Below, one piece after another: positions 38,101 to 47,722 of a stretch of 64,000 nucleotides of DNA. How positions within the stretch are numbered: position 1 is the stretch's first letter; every line of letters starts with the position of its first letter. The stretch is from assembly GCA_934047225.1 (NCBI GenBank), contig OW204000.1:18432001-18496000 (forward strand). Direction: 5' to 3'. The notes under the pieces were generated by a model. That model saw only the letters and a list, made by a program, of their open reading frames with translations. It did no database searches and was not told the origin of the DNA. The DNA is from Ypsolopha sequella (Eukaryota > Arthropoda > Insecta > Lepidoptera > Ypsolophidae). Position numbers and translations under genes: made by a program.

Positions 38101-41100
38101 GTAGCGGCCGCCCGGGCTATAAATAGAGTACCGTTACGCGATCATACGAAATTATTTTTTGTCAAAACTAGAGGGGTCACCTCGCTTCGCTCAGCTCCCC
38201 AAATTTATTCCGCTTCGCTTCGCTCGTCGACGCACCTATTTTTAACTTTTTTTTTTCTTTCGTTATTGATTCAATCTCACTTTTTGCGTGAAAATATGAG
38301 AGTTTATCTGCTTTTACGCGAAATTGCGAATAATTTTGTGTGATCGTGGTCGGCTTTACGCAGTAACTCAGATGTTCACGAAACGCGCTTTTTCGCGAAA
38401 AAGCAGTTTACGCCATCATATGGCGACATATATTTTTTAAGTATGGATAGTACCCGGTGCGTGGGTTCTTCTCGCACTAAATTAATTTTATTTTCAATGC
38501 TGAAGGAAAATTTAAAGGCTTTTTGAGACAGTCACAACCAGAGTAGCCTGTACGTCTGTATTCTGTACATGATGTATTCCTAGGTCTGTAAAAAAGGTAG
38601 TCTGATTCTGAGCTCCTCTTCCATTTAAAATGTTGCATACCTATATGACGTTTCCATAAGATCTATTTCCTTGTCATGATTTTCTTGTAATGAGTGAACA
38701 AGTTGAAGAAGTTGCTTCTTCTCTTTAGAATGTGGATTCTCTTTGTCCCCTACTTGTGTGGAATTATCCTCGCCTTCGCCCTCTAACTTAGCAGGGCCTA
38801 AGAGAGCCTGAAAGTCATCAAATTTATATAATCCTCTAAACTTTATAATAATAAAAGTAGTATTAAGTAGGTAGGTAATTAAAATGTAAACATAAGTAAT
38901 ATGTGTAAAAAAATTATGAAAATAATTGCAGTCGAATTAACTTTTTATTTATTTAAAGCTACAATAATAAAACATAAAATAAATAATTTTCAAGATACAT
39001 TTCAGCTCGCTATGCGGCGGCTGCGGTATCAGTTAAACGAATATTGAAAAAATAAAAAAGTGGGCCGAAATATTATATCTTTAATATATTTCATGAATTT
39101 TAGTATAAACTAAGTCACTATTACCTTAATCCTCTGAGTGATTCGATCTTGGTGCTCTGCGATGACAGACTGCATTTGCAGCCTGTTCTCTGCTTGACGG
39201 CGCAAGATGGCGTCAACCTGGGCCTGTTGCGCGAGGGTCGCCTCACGACGAACCCTCGCGGTTTCTTCTTGACGCACTGGAAATGGAGAAGGTATATCAA
39301 TTGATCGCACCTACGGTCTCTAGTGATTCGAAACGGAAGTCTCGACCACTAATCCGGAGGTCGCGGGTTCAAAACCTAGGGGCACATTTGCGTTAGATCT
39401 GGAAGGCACGTTGAACTGTGAGGATAGTACCACCATCACCATCATACTGGGACGAGATAATCGTTGGTTAAGGATGCAGATATATAACGTGTAACAGAAA
39501 GGTGTAACCATATTTGAAGAGCTTATTCAGTCAATAATAAAACCTGTATCTCGAAAAAAAATATGTTACTGTTTCATAGAAAAATGCAATGCCGCTCGGC
39601 CGAAATGTATGGAAGGGCAGATTTTTTTTTTGAGATTTCAGGGTTGGTTCCATAGTAAAAGTTGTTCTATACCATTGACTGAATAAGCTCTTCAAGTATG
39701 GTTACACCTTTCTGTTACACGTTATATAAGGTTAAATAATATTAGTTGGTGAAACTCAAAACATAGGTAGTACTAGTCTATATGAACAACAGTTTGTATG
39801 GGAGCTAAGCGAAATTCTAAAAATTTGTTTTCACCTTTCCATACTGGACCAGTCAGCTGATCGGGGCAATTTTTATGGGAGGAAGAGAAAAAAGTTGCGA
39901 ATTTCACTTAGCTCCCATACAAACAGTTGTTCATATAGACTAGTACTACCTATGTTTTGAGTTTCGCCAACTAATGTTATGTAACCTTATACAATATAGA
40001 GAAATGGTTCCTATTCACCATTGGTCCGCAGGAGCCAGAATATGGTCCGCAAATGATTTCAAATTTCGCGAGCGGTGCATCGCCTCGCACAAGGTATGGG
40101 TATGGTGAAGTTACAAAAGAAATCCAGGAAGAACCCATTGAATTTCAAAATGATAGAAACTCTAAGGACGCTTGTATCTAATTAATTCCATATTTAATTT
40201 ATTGAATGACTGTGCTGAGGTGGGTGTATGAATGTGGACTGTGACTTGCGTTTCATAATCCATACTTGGAAACATCTTTGACACTCCTTGTGAATTCATG
40301 TCGTAACGATGTTAGAATATATCAAATGTGAAACTAGTACACAAGAAATGTTTAATGATTACTCTGCATAGCCGCTAGTTTCTCTTCCTGTGCCTTTAAC
40401 TGCAAAGCAACCATCAACTGAGTCTCTTGCTGCTGCAAGAACAAAGTTGCACCTTCAGCTGTAATATCTTCATTACTTCCATGAAGCATTTGTGTAGTAG
40501 GCATAGGCGTACTTAGGCGATCTAAATTTAGACCTATCTTTGCTTGAGGAATTTCATGTTCTTTTGTGGGTTCAGCAGGATCTTCTTTGATTGGTGTTTT
40601 TGGTTTTGATTCAGCGGTTTGTTTTTTTGATTCTTCAACCTGTTTCTTCTTTTTAGTATCGCCTCCTGCAAGCCAAGATGGCATACCAGTATCATCTTCA
40701 GTTTCCTCTGTGCTCTTATCATTGAATATTCCCAGCCAATCCTCATTTGGCTTTTTCTTTGGTTGAATGTCTTTTTTAGGCTGTGTTTCTAGTTTAGGAG
40801 CTATAGGATTTACACTTTGTCTGGAAGTTTTTGTAGATGACAAAGTTTGTTTAGAATCGCTTTTAGCTAGAATAGAGTCAAAATCAAATTCTTGACTTTT
40901 TGCCCCAGTAGTGGTAGGTCTTGTAGCCTGACTGGACGCTGCAGTTTTTACTGTTGTACCTCCTAGAATGTCGTCTAGAAGAGATTGGGAACTCTTGCCT
41001 TTTTCTAAAGGCTTTGAAACTTCTTTCTTGTTGTCTTTATCGAATTCGTCTAAGAAATCAAGTTTATCACCAACGCTAGCCCTTAATTTCGGCTTACTTG

Positions 41101-41491
41101 GCGATTTAATAACGGCATCGAACTTTTCCTTAGTTGTGTCTGGAATTTTAAAACTGATCGAGTCTTTCGAATCTGTTCGCCGAAAAAGTGATGGTGACGC
41201 TTTTCTTTCTGTTGGTTTAAAATCATCAATAGGAGTGTCCTTTTTTATATTATCATCTCCAAGACCAAACAAAGAATCTTTTCTCTCCGAGGTTGCTCGA
41301 GGTTTTGATTTCACGTCGTCGTGTTCCCCTAAATCAAACAGCATGTTTTTCTTTTCTGCTATGGGAGTTTCTTTCTTTTTTGTAGGCTTTTTCTTTCCCA
41401 ATATATCATCATTGAAGAAACTATCATCACTTCCATCACTTAAAATACCAGCTAAGGGATCATCAAGATTAAAATCCATTTTAGAATGCAA
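35110..41491 (-). CDS. FBF1: FBF1-like centriole distal appendage protein
   Basis: Homologue of Fas-binding factor 1, a coiled-coil protein of centriolar distal appendages needed for cilium docking. Eleven exons on the minus strand (41491-40363, 39276-39125, 38807-38641, 37501-37241, 37077-36884, 36794-36688, 36592-36467, 36244-36107, 36025-35916, 35845-35314, 35235-35110) join in frame to about 1013 residues; the human protein is slightly longer. Exon 1 encodes a low-complexity, Ser/Lys/Asp-rich N-terminus with repeated FFNDDILG, LFDLGEHDD and LFGLGDDN motifs, then PSWLAGG and DWLGIF as in vertebrate FBF1. Exons 2-10 are long coiled coil (DKEIDLMETSYR parallels the human DLELIESAHR-like segment). 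The C-terminal DPKLMMLRLDVQQV matches the conserved end. A second in-frame Met four codons later (41479) could be the start. The introns contain a SINE and MITEs. Confidence 0.85.
37827..38005. mobile_element. MITE in an FBF1-like intron
   Basis: Inverted ends CTGGACTGGGTGCCTATCAT / ATGATAGGCACCCAGTCCAG of nearly 45 bp. Confidence 0.7.
38100..38400 (-). repeat. repeat J fragment rich in GCTTCGCTTCGCTCG
   Basis: Resembles 55285-55395 in the opposite orientation (CGAGCGAAGCGAAGCG, AAATTTATT, GAGCTGAGCGAAG). Followed by CGAAACGCGCTTTTTCGCGA. Family unknown. Confidence 0.45.
39330..39480 (+). repeat. tRNA-related SINE fragment
   Basis: ACTAATCCGGAGGTCGCGGG followed by GTTCAAAAC (box B-like), then a non-tRNA body with ACCACCATCACCATCAT. 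Box A is weak. Confidence 0.45.
39484..39727. mobile_element. MITE family B2
   Basis: Ends AACGTGTAACAGAAAGGTGT and complement at 39710; the inner left arm is shortened relative to 30841. Confidence 0.7.
39725..39995. mobile_element. palindromic MITE family D, abutting family B2
   Basis: Arms ATTAGTTGGTGAAACTCAAA, ATAGGTAGTACTAGTCTATA and their complements; begins within TATAAGG next to the B2 end. Confidence 0.7.
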
Positions 41492-42470
41492 TTTTAGAGC
41501 TTTCCACTATTATAAAATAACCGTACCTCTAAAATAATGTATAAATAACTTTAACGCACAAATTATAGAGGGATACTACGTATCAGATAGCCCTCTCGCC
41601 TGTAGTTAACCTCAGACACGTCTTCTGCCTCCTGATTGGCTGGGGGAAAATGATATATCACTTTTTTTATTATTCACATCTTATTGTGTAGGCCAAGACA
41701 CCAACTCTAAACAGCCACGTTAAAAAAAAAGCAGGGAGGCAGACCTTTCGTTTTTCATAGGACTAAAATTGCACAAAAGTTGGAAAACCTTACGATTTTT
41801 CCTACTTTTGTGCCTTTTAGTCCTTAAATGAAACAAAATTAGAAACGAAATAAAACAAATCTTTATCTATTTTATTACCTTTTTTATTTTATATTTAAGT
41901 AAAGCTTTTGCTTGCATATGCTGCAAGTTTTTGACATTTTCCAAACGAAATACATCTGCGCCTCTTAATATTTGTTAATGAATGACATTACACCAGCTAA
42001 AATTTGCCAGTCTGACTGATTTCCAATGATTTTGATGTTGAGGGTTCTGAAAATAATTGAAAATTGTTAATAAATTATAATTTATTTATTTACACACGCA
42101 ACAATAATACACAAAAGATAACAAATAAACCACAAGAAATGAAAAAATATTTAAAAAAAAACAAAAACCTGACGGCATGAAAAATTGTGAACTTAAAATT
42201 TTCGAACTTAATAAATGAACTGAAAGGATAGAAACAAGTAAAAAATCAAATATTTAATTATAATATTAATCAATAAGTATATCATCAGGGAACAGTGCAA
42301 ATGGGGAGTTCGGGTGAGTGCTCTTAATTAAGAAACATGCACATGAAAAAACCTACATGATAAATATAGATAATAATGCTATATAATATGGTATAAAGAT
42401 TTTAAATATAATAAGTCAATTTAACTATACCTGAATATCGATAATCGTGTTGAAAACTTGCAACACCTTT
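41492..42470. other. intergenic between FBF1-like and the THAP-like gene
   Basis: AT-rich. Near 41755-41825 a small inverted pair (AGGACTAAAATTGCACAAAAGT region with ACTTTTGTGCCTTTTAGTCC) marks a short MITE. The first 100 bases are the likely FBF1-like 5' UTR/promoter. Confidence 0.4.
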
Positions 42471-43374
42471 TTAGTTCTTCATAATTGGAGCAGTTTCAAT
42501 AGAAGTCACACTCGGTTCAAATTGAGCAGGCTCAAGTGCTTATAATGGTGTGTGATCTAAAAATTATAAAAATTCTTAACATCTTCAGTTCAGCCAGCAC
42601 TATAATATAAACAAGGTGGCTTAGCTCACATAAATTAATGTATATAATAATTCATAAGCCGCATAAGTCCGTCTTCACCTATACCATTGCAGAACAGGGA
42701 ACGGAGGTAAGCTTATTTTGTACAGAGAGTGTAAGAGAGAATGAGAGATACATACTCTCTCAAAAGCCTGCTGCTGCTCCCCATGCAATTCTTTATCCCT
42801 CTAAGTGAATATTCACCAATCGCTGTGATACTTAACACAATTACAATTTCAATACAAAATGCCTGGATTAGTTAATCCACTGTCACTGTATAACAAGATT
42901 GGCACCAACAACAATTACTCTGACCAAAATAAATGTAAGTAGGTAGGTACCTGTTGAAGTTCCCATGGTATGAATAATTTTTTTTTGTGGAAGTTGTTCA
43001 TGATTTGACGCGGCATATGAATGTTCATTGTGCCTCTTCCTGGCATAGCTATGATCAGCTGTTGGATAATAATTCTCTGTGGACATATAAAGATAACAAT
43101 GAATATTAGTGTTAAAATGAGATACCTATTAATACTACACATAATAAGTAGGTAGCAAGTTTATTCTTACTAGTCATTCTTACCAGAATGAACTGGTTGG
43201 CTGGTTGATGGACTGGTTATTTCTTTAGCAGTAAATAATGCTGTGTAAGCATCGTCCAAAAGACGTGATTTCCATTTGTCTTTTGAGTCTTCTCTCAGAA
43301 TTTGGGAATTTATGCAATTTAACGTCCTTTCGTGTATTATTGCATCCCGGCACACAACACTTATCATAACGCAT
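42471..43374 (-). pseudogene. small spliced gene or remnant with a half THAP-like zinc finger
   Basis: The first ATG on the minus strand (43374) opens a frame reading KCCVPGC then KLHKFPNSERRLKRQ, which matches the first half of a THAP DNA-binding domain (C-x3-C, then HKFP). This frame stops after 47 codons, and the expected C-x2-H half is absent. A second frame, shifted by one base, starts at an ATG at 43367 and runs through to a good donor (CATTCTG|GTAAGA at 43184). It then joins exon 43076-42951 (ENYYPTADHSYARKRHNEHS...) in phase. A third exon, 42538-42471, follows only if a weak AG acceptor is used; its peptide ends SIETAPIMKN. So good splice sites coexist with a broken THAP frame: either a one-base indel has wrecked the finger or the protein now uses the other frame. 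It diverges from UBFD1. Function unknown. Confidence 0.4.
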
Positions 43375-43986
43375 TCCTACAATCACAATGTCACAGAGAA
43401 ACAGTAAGTATTTAATGTAAATGGCACGAAAAAATATTTTTACGCCAATTTCTCGATATTCTCAACGACAACAAACAAACAAAATGGCGTCTTGATCTAG
43501 AGGAGAAGGCGGGGTAGGAGAGGAGAGGAGGGGGAGAAATGTCATGTATCATTTTCCCAAAAAAAAAAAAAGTCAAAATACGTGTCCGAAATATTTTGTT
43601 CCTTGATTAGGGCCCGTGCTTTAACGATCTTGTGTTTGTTACAAATCAGGCGCCATGGAAACGGAAGTTTGTTATGTTGGTATTACGCACCAATAGAATA
43701 AATTACGTTGCGGTGCGGTCCGAATCGGGCCGTCCGATTCAAGTCTCGTTCGGACCACTGTGCTGTGTACGCACTACATTTTTGTGGCCAAGTAATCAAG
43801 AGCTACGCTAAAAATACGAACGCACCATTGCTAGACTTGAGATTTTGAGACGAATTTTTTGTTGCTTCACGTTCACACTTCACCATAACGTCAGTTGATC
43901 GAATAATTTATTTTTCAAAACAATATAATTTACTTGTGAATATTTTAGTGATAGAGTAGACATTAAACCAAGAATAGAAGAAAATT
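43375..43986. promoter_or_regulatory. divergent promoter region between the THAP-like gene and UBFD1
   Basis: About 610 bases separate two ATGs on opposite strands. It contains a purine-rich tract (43496-43535), ACAAAATGGCG (a YY1-like core, AAAATGGCG), and a GC-richer patch around 43725-43770. No TATA box stands out, which fits housekeeping genes. Assignment is from position only. Confidence 0.35.
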
Positions 43987-46707
43987 ATGGAATATATAGG
44001 TAAGAAGGGCTCCTTGTTGTTATATTTTCTCCGTTGGTCGTTTTCCATGCCTTTGTTGTGGTATATTTTCAGTAGTAAATGATCCCTTTTGTTCTAGAAT
44101 TTTTTGCTAACTCATGTTTTATATTTATTTGCCAGCATCTGAAAAAGGAGATTCGACTGAGAACCGGGATCCTAATTCTCTTATATCTAATGGCTCTCCT
44201 AAGATCCTGATAGACACTAAACAGAATGCTGAAAATGATAGCAAATCTCATATGGAGGCTCCCGCGGAGCCCGCTGCGTGCACCTCCGAGGTTACTGAAG
44301 AATCGGACGAATGCGAGATTCCGGAGCAAGTCGAATTTACTGTAGTCTTTAACAAAGCAAAACATGACATTTCCTTCGCGTATGATGCCACTGTTTTAGA
44401 GCTAAAGGCACATTTGGAGAGGATATGTGGAGTGCCGCAATCTGCACAAAAACTCATCATAAAGGGCATGGCCAGAGATGATGTGACGCTCAGGAAGGCT
44501 GGCATTGTGAAGGGTGGTAAAGTTATGCTAGTTGGCTCTAAAATGGATGATATTTTGGCTGTAAAGAGTGCCCCTATGGTAAGTTGGGAAAACTGAATTA
44601 ACTGCTTTAATTAATTAATTGCACTCCATTGTTTTATTTAGATTCTAATACTATTTATTGTTACAGGAGGTGCTCAAAGAGAAAGAGAGTAGTACATCCA
44701 GCAAAGAGCCGCTCTGTATGCAAAAAATCCACAGGAAAGTCTTAGATAAAGGCATTCCTCCAGATGCCATGCCGGGCATCAAAGGAGTGAAGGTGAGAAA
44801 ATACATTTTTAAACTAGTTTTAAACACTCAAGTCAAACAAAAGCCAATTAGTAAATATCATCAGTGGGTCAAAATGAAGGTTGGAAGTTAAAGTTGCTTG
44901 CGATCCATTGCTGTATCCTTCAACCCTCTAAAGCTTTTTAGTCCGGTCCAGCCGATTAGTGGTGAAGCTAAATCTCTTAGCCTTAAAATAGAGGTGTACT
45001 CAATGTAATTTACTCACCTTAGGTGCCCTAGGTTTATACATAAATTTGTTGGAATGTCTTAATTAGACAAGGATATGCAAAAAAAAACTGCACACAATTT
45101 CAGGAGTCATTGCCCCCAATACCTTTGAGTGGAATGCTGAACAAACATGGAGGCAAGGTGCGACTGACATTCAAACCTGAACAGGATCAGTTGTGGCTTG
45201 GGACTAAAGAACGTACTGAGAAGCTGGCTATGACATCCATCAAGAGTAAGTGATGATCATATACTTCATAAGAACAAAAGATTTCTGTGTTAATTTTATA
45301 TAGGTGTTAAGATGATAACCTTTTTTTTGTAGGAAATACACCGTTTTCCTTCAGGGTGTTCTACCCATTAATATGTATAACTTTTACTATCGAGCAAAAC
45401 ATGAAACAACAAAAAAAAACAGCTGTTATACATTTTAGTGAAGTACCTAAGTGACTTTTTTCAACAGTTTAAAAGATTGCACTGTAGTAAAAGTTGTCAA
45501 TATTCATGGGTAGAACACCCTGTTTGAAGGAAAAAATATATCAAACTAACACCCAGTATAACTAACAGACGACTGTTGGAGGTAGTAATTATAGTATCGA
45601 CAGGTGCTTCACACCAAATTAGTTTTACGTCTATTTCACACCATCAACCACATCTTGACATTTTGTTAAGTTAACCTTTAAATGATTGTGTAAGTTGCTA
45701 AAACGTTTCCAAACAATTAAGGTTAAACGTCAGTCCCTTAGCACAAAGTGCATAACTTAACTTTGTATTTGTTGTTTAGAAGTTAAAAATTGAAAAACAT
45801 TTTGGTATGTGGCAGTTAACACCAATAATTCAGTATTAATGAGGTTTACAAAGCACGAGTTTGAAATTTAATGCACAATTAGTTATGGTCTGGTCCAAAC
45901 AAAATTAAAACAGCATTTTAAGTTGGTTTGGACCAGATCATGACTAATTTTGCATTAAATTACAAACTCATGCTTTATAAACCTCACTCATACTAAACTA
46001 TTGGTGTTAACTGCCACATACCAAAATGTTTTTAAATTTTTAACTTCTAAACGAGAAATACAAAGTTAAGTTATGCACTTTTTGAAAAGCGACTGACATT
46101 TAACCTTAACATAACATTTTTATTGTTACAGGCATCACATCTGAGCCAATTAAAGATCATGAAGAATATCATATCATGGTAAGTTTTTGAATGACGAAAA
46201 CAAATTATCACTTTGGTCACGTGCCAATTCTTCATCTTTCATCTGAACTAGTTCGTTTCCTTAAATAAATTCTGGCACAAATACCCCTGTATCCTTAACT
46301 CTCGAGTTATTGTCATATCTTGACTGCATACTCACTTTCAAGAGGGCTTTTAGTTTTTGATCAGCCGTGATTCAGGAATGTTTGATAAGAGCACATGGTT
46401 TTGTAAACATAGTGGACATGCGACGGGACAACATGACTGATCAGTAACTCTATGAGTTTTCCGTAGACAATATTTGACAATGGATCCATTAAAAATAATA
46501 ATGTAATATTGGTCTTACTAACTGCACCCGAATCGCCCTGCAGACTAGCATGTTTGCTTCGTTCAGTGTTTTGATTGAAAACTCTCTTGTATCCAGGGTC
46601 TTCAACTGGGCCCCACAGAAGCGTCTCGGTATTGGGTCTACTGGGTACCAGCCCAATACATTGAAGCCATCAAAGATGCAGTCCTTGGAGGCTGGCAATT
46701 CTTCTAA
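43987..46707 (+). CDS. UBFD1: ubiquitin family domain-containing protein UBFD1
   Basis: Ubiquitin-like-domain protein conserved across animals, reported as a polyubiquitin-binding NF-kB regulator in mammals. Six exons: 43987-43999, 44136-44578, 44667-44792, 45104-45245, 46132-46178, 46597-46707, all phase-consistent, giving 293 residues. The N-terminal 70 residues are acidic and variable. Residues about 75-150 form the ubiquitin-like fold (VEFTVVFNKAKHDISF ... KLIIKGMARDD ... KVMLVGS). The C-terminal half carries the family signature blocks: KEPLCMQKIHRKVLDKG (here EPLC-Q-HRKVLDKG), PLSGMLNKHGGKVRLTFK, EQDQLWLGTKERTEKL and LGPTEASRYWVYWVP, finishing GGWQFF. The first exon has only four full codons (MEYI), so the next exon supplies nearly all the N-terminus. 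The 45.2-46.1 kb intron carries two palindromic MITEs. Complete and apparently functional. Confidence 0.97.
45345..45540. mobile_element. MITE in a UBFD1 intron
   Basis: Ends CCTTCAGGGTGTTCTACCCA / GGGTAGAACACCCTGTTTGA and internal AACTTTTACTAT / TAGTAAAAGTT arms as in family B2. Confidence 0.65.
45721..46105. mobile_element. TTAA-flanked MITE family B, copy 2
   Basis: Ends GGTTAAACGTCAGTC / GACTGACATTTAACC, exact TTAA at 45717-45720 and 46106-46109, centre TGGTCTGGTCCAAAC palindrome. It ends 26 bases before the UBFD1 exon at 46132. Confidence 0.8.
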
Positions 46708-47400
46708 ACTGCCATCTTCACATACAGTTCGGGGGCGTGAAGTTTGTCGGCGTCACATTCTCGGAGTTTCGCCGAGGATAGTGTTGTGCGCGAGGTGAGG
46801 ATACTGCGCAGGTGACAACAAGCTTCACGCCCGCCTTCCACATTGGCTCGAACTGTTACAATTGAAATTGCTGTCTACCTTCTCAAGCCATTTAGGTTGT
46901 TGCAATAACAAATTATATCACTATCTATTGTATGGTTAAAAATACCATTTAAATTCTTTTGTGATAAAATAATGCTGTGTCAATTAAAAATTGTCCATAC
47001 AAGTTTGGCATAAATCTGGTAAAAATTATAAATGACTACTAAATTATTTATTATTAAAGTCGCATTTCATGCATTTTATTTCTGGCACTTGTGAAATGTA
47101 GTTTATATTTTTTAATTTTATTGAAATTAAATGGAAATCTTGTATAAAGACCGAAGTGTGTCTCCACGAGCTTATTATCCTGCGAGTTTTTAACCTGATC
47201 TCTTTTTTATGTAAAATATACAATATTCTCAGTGGATTCGTGAAGGTTTGACTAGAACACGAGCGCCAACTGCCAAAATAATATTTAATATTATGTATTT
47301 CCTTATTTTGATGTTAGTGAAGTAGCTCTGAATGTCTAACAAATGTATTGCAAGTTACTGTCCAAGCCAAACCTTCTCTGATCGTTTTCGATTTATAGGT

Positions 47401-47406
47401 AATAAA
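47401..47406 (+). terminator. UBFD1 poly(A) signal
   Basis: AATAAA about 690 bases past the UBFD1 stop. The 46708-47400 stretch is AT-rich 3' UTR without open frames. Confidence 0.45.
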
Positions 47407-47502
47407 ATGTTTTAAAATATATCCTGCTTATTTTTCCAGTCCTAAATTTAAATAAGATGAAAATCAAATCGCAAATAAAACCCCTTAATTTCATATAAAA
47501 AG

Positions 47503-47508
47503 TTTATT
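47503..47508 (-). terminator. poly(A) signal of the cupin-like gene
   Basis: TTTATT on the plus strand reads AATAAA on the minus strand, 215 bases past the stop at 47723. Its 3' end converges on UBFD1. Confidence 0.4.
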
Positions 47509-47722
47509 AAACAAGAAAATATTGTAAAGTAGCTAAAAACAATTTGGCAGAAGAAAGTAGTTGCACTACATCAATGGCACAGATAGCTTACAAAGAACAA
47601 TAAATAAATATGTTAAAATTAATAAAAACATTGTAAAATTTGGCCTCTCGATATGTTACATAGAATGTCACTATTTGTACTTGTCGCTTACAAAATATAT
47701 TTACTTATTATAAGTCTCTATT

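Noticed and set aside
40968..41537. 189-codon plus-strand ORF
   Set aside because: It is the antisense of FBF1-like exon 1; Ser/Phe-rich composition is what complementing a Lys/Asp/Ser-rich exon gives.
44069..44505. Minus-strand ORFs of 98 and 85 codons
   Set aside because: Antisense to UBFD1 exon 2.
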